Assembly: GCA_016177795.1 (NCBI GenBank)
Contig: JACOUM010000010.1
Span: 1 to 64,000, forward strand
Length of the DNA stretch: 64,000 nucleotides
Direction: 5' to 3'
DNA from: Nitrosomonadales bacterium
Lineage (GTDB): Bacteria; Pseudomonadota; Gammaproteobacteria; Burkholderiales; Gallionellaceae
Part shown: positions 1-8,231 of the stretch, piece by piece
How positions within the stretch are numbered: position 1 is the first letter of the stretch
Layout: every line of letters begins with the position of its first letter
Notes under the pieces: model-generated
The model's input: the letters and a program-made list of their open reading frames with translations, nothing else
The model's database searches: none
What the model was told of the DNA's origin: nothing
Program-made: the position numbers and the translations under genes

Positions 1-114
1 AAAGCATTGGGTAAACCGCCGAAGGTCATCAACATCGCGATTGCGCATAAATTGTTGAGGCAAGCTTTCGCCGTGGCAACGGCCAATGCTCCTTTTTCGG
101 CAGAATATGCTTGA
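1..114 (+). pseudogene. C-terminal end of a transposase-like protein, cut by the window edge
   Basis: The first 37 codons are open from the window edge to a TGA and end in KLLRQAFAVATANAPFSAEYA. A GKPPKV...AHKLL pattern is reminiscent of the C-terminus of IS110-type transposases. Only the tail is visible, so it may be a whole gene running in from the left or a remnant. The family assignment is a weak pattern match. Confidence 0.35.
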
Positions 115-128
115 CGCCAAGCACAGTT

Positions 129-210
129 CATTGCGAGCGAAGCGCGGCAATCCAGCCATTAAAAATGCCTTTGATAAAATCATCTGGATTGCCGCGCTTC
201 GCTCGCAATG
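129..210. repeat. Long perfect inverted repeat (27-bp arms, 28-nt loop)
   Basis: The left arm starts CATTGCGAGCGAAGCG and is matched perfectly by a right arm ending CGCTTCGCTCGCAATG. The type resembles the GCGAGCGAAGCG intergenic hairpins found in many bacterial genomes. It lies between the transposase tail and the polysaccharide operon, so it could act as a terminator or be a small non-autonomous repeat. Confidence 0.8.
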
Positions 211-287
211 ACCGCCGCAGGTTACATTTTTGTCATTTTTTGACATCATTTAACTGAGTAAGAGACTAAATATAACGAGGCGAATTT

Positions 288-1268
288 ATGTTGAAGCGGT
301 TTACGGCTGATTGGGCAGTGCCGATTGCGGATTTGATTCTGGCGCCATTGGTGTTCGTTGCGGCGGTATTGATGAAAATCGTGCGGCGCTTCGGTATCTG
401 GCGCATGCCGCTCAGCAAGGCCATTTTCAATCGCGTGGGAATTTACCCGATTCGCGATCATTATTACGAGCCGATGTACAACTACAGGAAGTATTTGCGG
501 CATTCGCTGCGCGACGAACGCAGTTTGCCGGGCATCGACCTCAATGAGGCCGGGCAACTGGGTTGGCTTGAGCAGTTCGATTATGCCGCCGAACTTGCGC
601 GCATCCCGCTTGATCCGGCTGCCGGCAGATTGTTCCATTACAGGAACCCGAATTTTGCGGAAGGCGATGCGGAGTGCCTGTACAGCCTGATTCGCCTGAA
701 AAAACCCCAGCGCATCATCGAGATCGGCAGCGGATTTTCCACCATGATGGCGCGCGAAGCCGTGGAGCAGAACCGGCGTGAGGATGCCGCCTACAGTTGC
801 CGGCACATCTGCATCGAGCCCTATGAAATGCAATGGCTGGATGCCGTGAATGGTATCGAGGTGATGCGCAGGAAAGTCGAGGAGATGGACACCTCGTTGT
901 TCCGGCAGCTTGAGGCAGACGATATTCTGTTCATCGATTCCTCGCACGTGATACGCCCGCAGAGCGATGTGCTGGCGGAATATCTGGAGATATTGCCGAT
1001 TCTCAGCCCGGGGGTACTGGTTCACATTCACGATATCTTTACGCCATACGATTACCTCGACCATTGGCTGATTGATGAAGTTAAACTCTGGAATGAACAG
1101 TACTTGCTGGAAGCCTTTCTGTCATGCAACCCGCAGTTCGAAATCATCCTTGCCTTGAACTTTCTGAGCCACAGGCATCCGGACAAACTGGCGGAGAAAT
1201 TCCCGATGTTGCGGGGGCAGGCGGAGCAGGCCGAGCCGAGGTCTTTCTGGATCCGGAAAGCCGCCTGA
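288..1268 (+). CDS. Class I SAM-dependent methyltransferase-like protein
   Basis: The 326-residue product has an N-terminal hydrophobic stretch (about 10-35) followed by a methyltransferase-like fold. The SAM-binding glycine motif IIEIGSGFSTMMA lies near residue 145, an acidic strand IEPYE follows, and DILFIDSSHV is near 212, as in Methyltransf_24 proteins. An ACGAGGC ribosome binding site precedes the ATG. It is the first gene of the polysaccharide operon and ends 2 bp before the acyltransferase, so a role in modifying a surface glycan is likely. The substrate cannot be read from sequence. Confidence 0.65.
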   Translation: MLKRFTADWAVPIADLILAPLVFVAAVLMKIVRRFGIWRMPLSKAIFNRVGIYPIRDHYYEPMYNYRKYLRHSLRDERSLPGIDLNEAGQLGWLEQFDYAAELARIPLDPAAGRLFHYRNPNFAEGDAECLYSLIRLKKPQRIIEIGSGFSTMMAREAVEQNRREDAAYSCRHICIEPYEMQWLDAVNGIEVMRRKVEEMDTSLFRQLEADDILFIDSSHVIRPQSDVLAEYLEILPILSPGVLVHIHDIFTPYDYLDHWLIDEVKLWNEQYLLEAFLSCNPQFEIILALNFLSHRHPDKLAEKFPMLRGQAEQAEPRSFWIRKAA

Positions 1269-1270
1269 TC

Positions 1271-2350
1271 ATGACCGCTAATCCGCATGGAACACTTGCG
1301 GCTGTTGCGGCACCGGATTTGAGGCTGCGCCAGAACAACTTCGACCTGCTGCGATTCCTGTTTGCCTTCACAGTGTTCCTGGTGCATGCCCATGTGCTGT
1401 CCGGAGCGGAGCCGCTTGCGGTATTGAGCGGACTCCTTTCCTCCGAGATCGCCGTCAAGTCTTTCTTTGTGGTCAGCGGCTTCCTGATTTTCATGAGCTA
1501 TGAGAACTCGCGCGACATCAGGAGCTATTTCGCGAAAAGGGCCAGACGCATCTATCCCGCCTATTTTTCCGTCATCATGATTTGCGCCGTCCTGGGGAGC
1601 GTTTTCAGTGTGCACACTTGGGGTGATTATTTTTCCCCGCAGCTTTTGAAGTATGTCTCAGCCAATCTGTTATTCCTCAATTTCCTGCAGCCGAACCTGC
1701 CCGGGCTGTTTGAAAGCAATTCACTGCAGGCGGTCAATGGCGCGCTATGGACATTGAAGATCGAGGTCATGTTCTACCTGTCGGTACCGCTGGTGGTCAT
1801 GGCCTTCCGCAAGCTCGGGCGGATGCCGGTGCTGCTAACCCTGTATATCTGTTCGGTGATTTACTCTGTGGGCATGGAGGGCTTGGCCGGCAAAACCGGA
1901 TCGGGTTTTTATCTTGAATTGCAGCGGCAACTTCCCGGACAGCTTGCCTATTTTATTGCCGGCGCGGCGGGCTATTACTACTTCCAGTATCTGAGCAAAT
2001 ACGCGGCCTGGCTGGTAGTCCTGGCCGTTGCGGCATTTGCCTTGCAGGCATGGCTGCCTTGGGCGGCTATCCAGCCGGCCGCGCTGGGAGTGCTGGTGGT
2101 GTTTTCCGCATGCGTCGTACCCTGTCTCGGAAATTTCGGCAAATACGGAGATTTCTCCTATGGGATATACATCGTTCACTTTCCGATATTGCAAACGCTG
2201 ATCGCCTATGGATTGTTCGGGAAATCTCCCTGGGTGATGCTCCTCCTGGCCGGTGCATTGGTGATCGCGGTGGCGTTCCTGCTGTGGCACTTCATAGAGA
2301 AACGATTCCTGCGCAAATCGTCCCATTATGTGGCAGCGAGCCATGGATAA
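1271..2350 (+). CDS. Acyltransferase family 3 membrane protein (OafA-like)
   Basis: The ORF track starts at 1124, but the likely start is the ATG at 1271, just after the methyltransferase stop, giving about 359 residues. The protein is rich in transmembrane helices. It shows the acyltransferase-3 hallmarks NNFDLLRFLFAFTVFLVHAH at the N-terminus, FFVVSGFLIF and a KRARRIYPAYF segment. Such integral inner-membrane enzymes transfer acetyl or other acyl groups to O-antigen or exopolysaccharide sugars. Its place between a methyltransferase and a sugar epimerase fits that job. The acyl donor and acceptor are unknown. Confidence 0.85.
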   Translation: MTANPHGTLAAVAAPDLRLRQNNFDLLRFLFAFTVFLVHAHVLSGAEPLAVLSGLLSSEIAVKSFFVVSGFLIFMSYENSRDIRSYFAKRARRIYPAYFSVIMICAVLGSVFSVHTWGDYFSPQLLKYVSANLLFLNFLQPNLPGLFESNSLQAVNGALWTLKIEVMFYLSVPLVVMAFRKLGRMPVLLTLYICSVIYSVGMEGLAGKTGSGFYLELQRQLPGQLAYFIAGAAGYYYFQYLSKYAAWLVVLAVAAFALQAWLPWAAIQPAALGVLVVFSACVVPCLGNFGKYGDFSYGIYIVHFPILQTLIAYGLFGKSPWVMLLLAGALVIAVAFLLWHFIEKRFLRKSSHYVAASHG

Positions 2351-2356
2351 GCGGCC

Positions 2357-3304
2357 ATGAAATTCCTGGTCACCGGAGCCAACGGTTTTGTGGGCAGATC
2401 GCTCTGCGCGGAATTGTTGCGGCAGGGATATGCCATACGCGCGGCAGTGCGTTCCGGCAATGCCCGAATTGATCATGCCGAGCAGGCGATAGTCGGCCCG
2501 ATAGGCGCCAAGACAGATTGGACAGATGCGCTGCGCGGTGTGGATGTGGTGATCCACCTTGCCGCGCGCGTGCACGTCATGCGCGAAACAGCGGGCGATC
2601 CGCTGGCCGAATTTCTGGAAGTGAACCTGCATGGCACGGAAAATCTGGCGCGACAGGCGGCGCGGGCCGGGGTGAGACGCCTGGTATATGTCAGCAGCAT
2701 CAAGGTCAATGGCGAGTCCACGAAGGGGCAGCCGTTTTCCGAATCCGACAACCCCGATCCGCAGGGGCCATATGCCGTCTCGAAATGGCAGGCCGAACAA
2801 GTCTTGCATCGTGTCGCCAAAGAGACCGGATTGGAGGTGGTGATCGTGCGCCCGCCGCTGGTATATGGCCCTGGGGTTAAAGGTAACTTTGCACAAATGC
2901 TCAAAGTGTTGAGTAGCGGCATTCCATTGCCCTTGTCTGCGGTGAACAATCTGCGAAGTTTGATCTATGTTGAAAACCTGATTGATGCTCTCATTGTCTG
3001 CGCCATGCAGCCTGACGCGGCTGGCAAAACCTATCTGGTGAGTGATGGCGAAGATATTTCCACACCCGACTTGTTGCGCCACATGGGGGACGCAATGGGG
3101 CATCCGGCCAGATTATTTCCACTGCCTCACGGGCTATTGAGATTGGGCGGCATGCTTTTCGGCAAGGCAGAGCAGGTCGAGCGTCTGCTGGGTTCGTTGC
3201 GAGTGGATAGTGGTAAAATACGCCGTGAATTGGGCTGGCAGCCACCCTATACGCTGGAACAGGGACTGCATGCTACGGCGGCTGCGTTCGCCGCTGATCG
3301 CTGA
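2357..3304 (+). CDS. NAD-dependent epimerase/dehydratase (extended SDR)
   Basis: The 315-residue protein starts with the Rossmann motif TGANGFVGRSL and carries the SDR active site YAVSKWQAE with an upstream catalytic serine in VYVSSIKVNG. The closest recognised group is UDP-glucose 4-epimerase-like enzymes of O-antigen clusters, which interconvert nucleotide sugars in the cytoplasm. The start ATG at 2357 lies 6 bp after the acyltransferase stop, so the three genes are probably co-transcribed. The exact sugar nucleotide is not determinable here. Confidence 0.8.
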   Translation: MKFLVTGANGFVGRSLCAELLRQGYAIRAAVRSGNARIDHAEQAIVGPIGAKTDWTDALRGVDVVIHLAARVHVMRETAGDPLAEFLEVNLHGTENLARQAARAGVRRLVYVSSIKVNGESTKGQPFSESDNPDPQGPYAVSKWQAEQVLHRVAKETGLEVVIVRPPLVYGPGVKGNFAQMLKVLSSGIPLPLSAVNNLRSLIYVENLIDALIVCAMQPDAAGKTYLVSDGEDISTPDLLRHMGDAMGHPARLFPLPHGLLRLGGMLFGKAEQVERLLGSLRVDSGKIRRELGWQPPYTLEQGLHATAAAFAADR

Positions 3305-3503
3305 CTATTTATCCTGATAATCCATTAGATGAAGTCGAGCAAAATGACTTGTCAGCGTCTTTTGCCGGCTTAATCAGGTGGCTGGTAGTCTCATTGATAA
3401 CTCTATCAGAAGTTACATCAGGTTCGAAGCGAATTGATTTTGCCAAAACCTGCAAAATGGTTGTAGCTTTGATTTGAAATTGGAATAGGACCATCAAAAA
3501 ATC

Positions 3504-3550
3504 ATGATTCTGGTAACTGGCAGTGCAGGATTTATCGGCGCAAATTTTAG
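3504..3550 (+). pseudogene. Diverged duplicate of the rfbB 5' end
   Basis: An ATG at 3504 begins MILVTGSAGFIGANF, matching the start of intact rfbB at 3629 ([15 protein letters not shown]) with only two residue changes. Several codons differ synonymously. Homology stops after about 16 codons. The frame then runs through the palindromic repeat and ends at the TGA overlapping the rfbB ATG (43 codons in total). The surrounding 3305-3628 stretch holds no other gene that I can support. The sequence upstream of this remnant may be an old operon leader. Confidence 0.75.
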
Positions 3551-3553
3551 TTT

Positions 3554-3590
3554 CGGCATAACGCGCTTTTGCGCATTAGCCTTCACTGAA
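3554..3590 (+). repeat. Palindromic repeat of the TAAC/GTTAGCC family, copy e
   Basis: The sequence TAACGCGC-tttt-GCGCATTAGCCTTC forms a short stem-loop. It shares the TAAC-stem-loop-TTAGCCTTC layout with copies at 10753, 26031, 26160 and 29303. It sits exactly between the rfbB 5' remnant and the functional rfbB gene. It is the most diverged member, so family membership is likely but not certain. Confidence 0.55.
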
Positions 3591-3628
3591 ATTCGAGCAG
3601 AGAGCTTTGTTACTCAGAAAGCTGTCTT

Positions 3629-4744
3629 ATGATTCTGGTTACAGGCGGAGCAGGTTTTATTGGCTCGAATTTCGTGCTGGATTGGCTGGCCGAACATGAC
3701 GAATCGGTCGTCAGTCTCGACAAGCTGACCTACGCGGGTAATCTCGAAAATCTCGTGACGCTGAAAGACGATGAGCGCCATATCTTTGTGCGCGGCGATA
3801 TCGGCAACACCGAGCTGGTGGCAAAGCTGCTGAAACAATACCGCCCACGCGCCATCGTCAATTTCGCCGCAGAAAGCCACGTGGATCGCTCCATCCATGG
3901 TCCCGAAGATTTCATCCAGACCAACATCGTCGGCACCTTCCATTTGCTGGAGGCGGTGCGTGGCTACTGGTCCGGTTTGGCGGGCGAGGAAAAAACCAAT
4001 TTTCGCTTCCTGCATGTTTCCACCGACGAAGTATATGGCTCGCTCGCCAAGGACGATCCCGCCTTCAGCGAAACGCACCGCTATGAGCCGAACAGCCCCT
4101 ACTCCGCCAGCAAGGCCGCCAGCGACCATCTGGTGCGCGCCTATCATCACACCTATGGCCTGCCGGTGCTCACCACCAATTGCTCCAACAACTATGGCCC
4201 ATATCACTTTCCGGAAAAGCTCATTCCGCTGATGATCGTCAACGCGCTCGCGGGCAAACCGCTGCCCGTTTACGGTGATGGCCAGCAAATCCGCGACTGG
4301 CTTTACGTCAAGGATCACTGCGCCGCGATCCGCTGCGTACTGGAGAAGGGACGAGTAGGTGAGGTATATAACATTGGCGGCTGGAACGAAAAAGCCAATC
4401 TCGACATCGTGCATACCGTTTGCGACCTTCTGGATGAGCTGCGACCCTTGAGTGGAAAGTGGGAAGTAGGAAGTGGGAAAGACACCCACCCCACTCCCCA
4501 CTCCTCATTCCCTACTTACCGCTCCCTCATCACCTTCGTGGCCGACCGCCCCGGCCATGACCGCCGCTATGCGATCGATGCGCGCAAGATTGAACATGAG
4601 CTGGGCTGGAAACCTGCCGAGACTTTCGAGACCGGCATCCGCAAGACCGTGCAGTGGTATCTCGATAATCCGGGCTGGGTCAGCAACGTTCAGTCCGGTG
4701 CATACCGGCAGTGGGTCGAAAAGAATTACATGGGCCGCGCTTGA
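3629..4744 (+). CDS. rfbB: dTDP-glucose 4,6-dehydratase
   Basis: This enzyme converts dTDP-glucose to dTDP-4-keto-6-deoxyglucose, the second step of dTDP-L-rhamnose synthesis. The N-terminus has the NAD-binding motif [12 protein letters not shown]. The family signature [12 protein letters not shown] is near residue 75, STDEVYG near 133, and the active-site [10 protein letters not shown] near 160. At 371 residues it is about 15-20 longer than usual. The extra segment (about 274-297, [19 protein letters not shown]) is encoded by an in-frame heptad repeat insertion. It overlaps rfbD by one base (TGATG). Confidence 0.97.
   Translation: MILVTGGAGFIGSNFVLDWLAEHDESVVSLDKLTYAGNLENLVTLKDDERHIFVRGDIGNTELVAKLLKQYRPRAIVNFAAESHVDRSIHGPEDFIQTNIVGTFHLLEAVRGYWSGLAGEEKTNFRFLHVSTDEVYGSLAKDDPAFSETHRYEPNSPYSASKAASDHLVRAYHHTYGLPVLTTNCSNNYGPYHFPEKLIPLMIVNALAGKPLPVYGDGQQIRDWLYVKDHCAAIRCVLEKGRVGEVYNIGGWNEKANLDIVHTVCDLLDELRPLSGKWEVGSGKDTHPTPHSSFPTYRSLITFVADRPGHDRRYAIDARKIEHELGWKPAETFETGIRKTVQWYLDNPGWVSNVQSGAYRQWVEKNYMGRA
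4448..4515. repeat. Heptad (GGGAAGT/ACTCCCC) inverted repeat inside rfbB
   Basis: A run of GTGGGAAGT-type heptads is followed by its approximate inverse, CCCACTCCCC. The two arms could pair as a hairpin. The insertion keeps the reading frame and adds roughly 20 low-complexity residues to RfbB. The same heptads occur at 5640, 6049, 28316 and 62360. Confidence 0.8.
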
Positions 4745-5646
4745 TGAAAATCCTGCTGTTCGGCAAAAACGGCCAGGTCGGCTGGGAGCTGCAGCGCAGC
4801 CTGGCGCCATTGGGCGAGCTGATCGCGCTGGATGCAAACAGCACGGAGATGTGCGGCGATTTCACCGATCCGGACGGTCTCATTCAAACGATCCGCAGCG
4901 TTGCGCCGGATGTGATCGTCAATGCCGCCGCCCATACGGCGGTGGACAAGGCCGAGAGCGAGCCGGAGCTGGTTCGTGCCGTCAACGCGTTGGCGCCAGC
5001 TGTGCTGGCATGCGAAGCAAAACTTGGCCGCGCTTGGCTGATTCACTACTCCACCGACTATGTGTTCGACGGGAGTGGTGACAAACCCTGGCGGGAGACG
5101 GATCCAACCGGACCACTCAATGTTTATGGTGCAACCAAGCTGGAAGGCGAGCGCCTGATTCAGGCGGCGGGTTGTGCATATCTGATCTTCCGCACCAGCT
5201 GGGTGTATGGCGCACGCGGCGGCAACTTTGCCAAAACCATGCTGCGTCTGGCGCAGGAGCGCGACAGCCTCAGCGTCATCGACGACCAGATCGGCGCGCC
5301 CACCGGAGCGGATCTGCTGGCTGACGTTACCGCCCATGCCATCCGCGCCGCACGGCAGCGGCCGGAACTGTCCGGGCTGTATCATCTGGTTGCCGCCGGT
5401 GAAACCTCATGGTATGGCTACGCCAGCTTTGTGCTCGACCATGCGCAACGCGCCGGCGTTCCGCTCAAAATTGCGCCGGGCGCGATCGAGGCAGTGCCAA
5501 CCAGTGCCTTTTCGACCTCCGCCAGACGCCCGCTTAACTCGCGCCTGGATACTGTGAAGCTGCAAAGCGCCTTTGGCCTGACCTTGCCCGTGTGGCAGAA
5601 TGGCGTGGCACGTATGCTCACAGAGATTCTGGTGAGTAGGGAGTAG
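4744..5646 (+). CDS. rfbD: dTDP-4-dehydrorhamnose reductase
   Basis: RfbD performs the final NAD(P)H-dependent reduction giving dTDP-L-rhamnose. The start is placed at ATG 4744, overlapping the rfbB stop by one base, and gives 300 residues, the usual family length. The N-terminus [16 protein letters not shown] carries the nucleotide-binding glycines. HYSTDYVFDG is followed by YGATKLEGE, the catalytic Tyr-Lys motif. The stop codon lies inside the start of the following heptad repeat. Confidence 0.96.
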   Translation: MKILLFGKNGQVGWELQRSLAPLGELIALDANSTEMCGDFTDPDGLIQTIRSVAPDVIVNAAAHTAVDKAESEPELVRAVNALAPAVLACEAKLGRAWLIHYSTDYVFDGSGDKPWRETDPTGPLNVYGATKLEGERLIQAAGCAYLIFRTSWVYGARGGNFAKTMLRLAQERDSLSVIDDQIGAPTGADLLADVTAHAIRAARQRPELSGLYHLVAAGETSWYGYASFVLDHAQRAGVPLKIAPGAIEAVPTSAFSTSARRPLNSRLDTVKLQSAFGLTLPVWQNGVARMLTEILVSRE

Positions 5647-5703
5647 GGAGTGGGGAGTGGGGAGTGGGGAGTGGGGAGTGGGGAGTGGGGAGTGGGGAGT
5701 GGG
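5640..5703. repeat. GGGGAGT heptad tandem array
   Basis: About eight near-perfect tandem copies of GGGGAGT run from the last codons of rfbD to the four-helix gene. The array contains repeated GGAG and GTG elements. It therefore offers both a Shine-Dalgarno-like sequence and the likely GTG start of the next gene. Its inverse, CCACTCC, follows that gene at 6049. Confidence 0.92.
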
Positions 5704-6052
5704 AAAACCGCACGAACAATTGGACGCATGGAAGATTGCTATGCAGCTGGTAAAGGCTGTATATCAAATGACTTCAGATTTTCCGGCGGAAGAACGCTAT
5801 GGATTAGCTCAGCAAATGAGGCGTGCGGCCGTGTCGATACCGAGCAACCTTGCCGAGGGTGCAGGCCGGAATGGTGCAAAAGAATATTTGTATTTCATCG
5901 GCATCGCACGCGGATCACTGGCGGAGCTGGAAACCCAACTCCAACTCGCGGTGATGCTCGACTTTATTAAACCAGACCACACCGCATTTGACTTGACTGA
6001 TCGTACCGGAAAATTACTGACTGGCTTGCACAAAAAATGGAGCACCCAATGA
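5699..6052 (+). CDS. Four-helix bundle protein (S23/intervening-sequence family)
   Basis: The product matches the four helix bundle family related to proteins encoded in 23S rRNA intervening sequences. It has [21 protein letters not shown], then [24 protein letters not shown] and [14 protein letters not shown]. The track starts at 5657, but the GTG at 5699 gives 117 residues, the usual length, with GGGGA from the heptad array as ribosome binding site. It interrupts the rfbD-rfbA order and is flanked by inverted heptad arrays, as if inserted as a cassette. The molecular function of the family is not settled. Its stop overlaps the rfbA start (ATGA). Confidence 0.88.
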   Translation: MGKPHEQLDAWKIAMQLVKAVYQMTSDFPAEERYGLAQQMRRAAVSIPSNLAEGAGRNGAKEYLYFIGIARGSLAELETQLQLAVMLDFIKPDHTAFDLTDRTGKLLTGLHKKWSTQ

Positions 6053-6092
6053 CCCACTCCCCACTCCCCACTTCCCACTCTCCACTTCCCAG
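6049..6092. repeat. Inverse heptad array (CCACTCCC) at the rfbA start
   Basis: Tandem CCACTCC/CCACTTCC heptads begin at the rfbA ATG and encode its first 13 or so residues ([13 protein letters not shown]). They are in inverted orientation to the array at 5640, so the pair brackets the four-helix gene. Confidence 0.88.
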
Positions 6093-6972
6093 AAAAGGAC
6101 TCATTCTCGCCGGCGGCACCGGCACGCGCCTGCACCCGGTCACGCTGGCGGTCTCCAAGCAGCTGCTGCCGGTCTACGACAAGCCGATGATCTATTACCC
6201 GCTGACCACCCTGATGCTGGCGGGGATACGCGATGTACTGATCATCTCGACACCGCATGACACCCCACATTTCAGGCAATTGCTGGGCGACGGCAGTGCA
6301 TGGGGGATGAATTTGCAATATGCGGTGCAGCCTTCGCCGGACGGCTTGGCGCAGGCTTTCATCATCGGGCGCGAGTTTATCGGCAACCACCCTTCAGCGC
6401 TGGTATTGGGCGACAATATTTTTTACGGACATTCTTTGCATCGGCAACTGGAAAACGCGACGCAGCTTGCTGAAGGCGCTTCGGTATTTGCCTACCATGT
6501 GCGCGACCCGGAGCGCTACGGGGTGGTGGAGTTTGATGCAAGCGGACGAGCCATCTCGCTGGAGGAAAAACCATTGCAGCCGAAATCCAGCTACGCCGTT
6601 ACCGGGCTGTACTTTTACGATAATGCAGTGGTGGACATTGCCGCTGGCCTCAAACCCTCTGCGCGCGGTGAGCTGGAAATCACCGATGTGAACCGCATTT
6701 ATCTCGGGAAGAACAGGTTGTCCGTCGAAATGATGGGGCGCGGCTATGCGTGGCTGGATACCGGCACCCATGAATCGCTGCTCGAAGCCAGCCAGTTCAT
6801 CCAGACCATCGAGCACCGCCAGGGGCTGAAGATCGCCTGCCCGGAAGAAATCGCCTATCGCAAGGGGTTCATTGATGCCGCACAGCTGGAACGGCTCGCC
6901 GCGCCTTTGCTGAAAAGCGGCTACGGCAATTACCTGATGCAGGTGCTCAGGGAAAAGGGGATGCCAGAGTGA
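6049..6972 (+). CDS. rfbA: Glucose-1-phosphate thymidylyltransferase
   Basis: RfbA makes dTDP-glucose from dTTP and glucose-1-phosphate, the first step of the rhamnose pathway. The nucleotidyltransferase signature [16 protein letters not shown] is followed by [17 protein letters not shown] and [11 protein letters not shown] prefer ATG 6049 over 6037 because GGAG lies 7 bases upstream and the start overlaps the previous stop. The first 13 residues are repeat-derived and absent from normal RfbA, which starts near KGLILAGG. The GTG start of rfbC overlaps the end of this gene. Confidence 0.96.
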   Translation: MTHSPLPTSHSPLPRKGLILAGGTGTRLHPVTLAVSKQLLPVYDKPMIYYPLTTLMLAGIRDVLIISTPHDTPHFRQLLGDGSAWGMNLQYAVQPSPDGLAQAFIIGREFIGNHPSALVLGDNIFYGHSLHRQLENATQLAEGASVFAYHVRDPERYGVVEFDASGRAISLEEKPLQPKSSYAVTGLYFYDNAVVDIAAGLKPSARGELEITDVNRIYLGKNRLSVEMMGRGYAWLDTGTHESLLEASQFIQTIEHRQGLKIACPEEIAYRKGFIDAAQLERLAAPLLKSGYGNYLMQVLREKGMPE

Positions 6973-7514
6973 GAGCGATTCCAACCGCCATTCCCGACCT
7001 GCTGATTATCGAGCCCAAGGTATTCGGCGACGAGCGCGGCTTCTTCTTCGAAAGCTTCAATCGGCGCGAGTTTGCCGGGCTGGTCGGCCGCGAGGTGGAT
7101 TTCGTGCAGGACAACCACTCACGTTCGGCCAGGAACGTGCTGCGCGGCCTGCACTATCAAATCCGGCATCCGCAGGCAAAGCTGGTGCGTGTGACACAAG
7201 GCGCGGTGCTGGATGTTGCGGTGGACATCCGCAAAAGCTCGCCGACTTTCGGGCAGCACGTTGCGCTGGAATTATCTGCCGAGAACAAGCGCATGCTGTG
7301 GCTACCGGAAGGTTTCGCACACGGCTTTGTCGTCATCTCGGATAGCGCGGAATGTCTCTACAAGACCACCGATTACTGGTATCCGGAATACGAGCGCTGC
7401 ATCCGCTGGGATGACCCGGCACTGGCGATTGACTGGAAGCTGGAGGCGGCACCCGTGCTTTCTGCCAAAGATGCGCAAGGCAAAACCCTTGCCGAGGCGG
7501 AGTTGTTTTCCTGA
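6969..7514 (+). CDS. rfbC: dTDP-4-dehydrorhamnose 3,5-epimerase
   Basis: RfbC epimerises dTDP-4-keto-6-deoxyglucose at C3 and C5. The 181-residue cupin protein has the conserved segments [29 protein letters not shown] (catalytic His in RGLHYQ), and [12 protein letters not shown]. The GTG start at 6969 overlaps the rfbA stop by four bases, indicating translational coupling. It completes the rhamnose set rfbB-D-A-C. Confidence 0.97.
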   Translation: MRAIPTAIPDLLIIEPKVFGDERGFFFESFNRREFAGLVGREVDFVQDNHSRSARNVLRGLHYQIRHPQAKLVRVTQGAVLDVAVDIRKSSPTFGQHVALELSAENKRMLWLPEGFAHGFVVISDSAECLYKTTDYWYPEYERCIRWDDPALAIDWKLEAAPVLSAKDAQGKTLAEAELFS

Positions 7515-7577
7515 CCAAGCGGCATTTCATATTGGAACCGGACAGACAAATAATGGATATCTCAATAAGGCCTGCAA

Positions 7578-8204
7578 ATGACGAATGAAAATACCTTCCC
7601 GGTTTCCGACAATGTGGTGTGGCACCATGCTACGGTGACACGCGCGCGGCGTGAAGCGCAGAACGGGCATCGCGGCGCCATTGTCTGGTTTACCGGCTTG
7701 TCCGGGGCGGGCAAATCAACCCTGGCGCATGCCGTTGAAGAGCATCTGCATCAGATGGGATGCAGGACGTTTGTGCTGGACGGCGATAATGTGCGCCATG
7801 GCCTGTGCGGGGATCTGGGATTCTCCGCGACCGATCGGGTGGAAAATATCCGCCGTGTCGGCGAGGTCGCCAAGCTCTTCATGGAGGCGGGTGTGATCGT
7901 GCTGACAGCATTTATTTCGCCCTTCCGCGAGGATCGCAACAAGGTGCGCGCCATGGTGCAGCCGGGAGAATTTGTCGAGATTTATTGCCAGTGTCCGGTC
8001 GAGGTGTGCGAGCAGCGCGATACCAAAGGACTGTACAAGAAAGCGCGCGCAGGCGAGATCGGGCAGTTCACCGGGATCTCGTCGCCTTACGAAGCGCCGG
8101 ACATGCCGGAACTGGCAGTGAATACTTCAGAGAGAAGTCTGCAGGATTGTGTGCAGCAGGTGGCTGCAGAAGTGCTGCGGTTTACGAAAGCGCGGCGCCT
8201 GTGA
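7578..8204 (+). CDS. cysC: Adenylyl-sulfate (APS) kinase
   Basis: CysC phosphorylates APS to the sulfate donor PAPS. The P-loop GLSGAGKST is near residue 40, and the family motifs [30 protein letters not shown]-like and [10 protein letters not shown] follow. The length of 208 residues is normal for a stand-alone APS kinase. The start is supported by AAGG upstream of ATG 7578. Its position at the end of a surface-sugar operon, without CysND nearby, suggests PAPS for sulfated glycan rather than cysteine synthesis; this is inference. Confidence 0.93.
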   Translation: MTNENTFPVSDNVVWHHATVTRARREAQNGHRGAIVWFTGLSGAGKSTLAHAVEEHLHQMGCRTFVLDGDNVRHGLCGDLGFSATDRVENIRRVGEVAKLFMEAGVIVLTAFISPFREDRNKVRAMVQPGEFVEIYCQCPVEVCEQRDTKGLYKKARAGEIGQFTGISSPYEAPDMPELAVNTSERSLQDCVQQVAAEVLRFTKARRL

Positions 8205-8231
8205 GGTTTGCAGCCCGTGCTGTTTTTGTCA

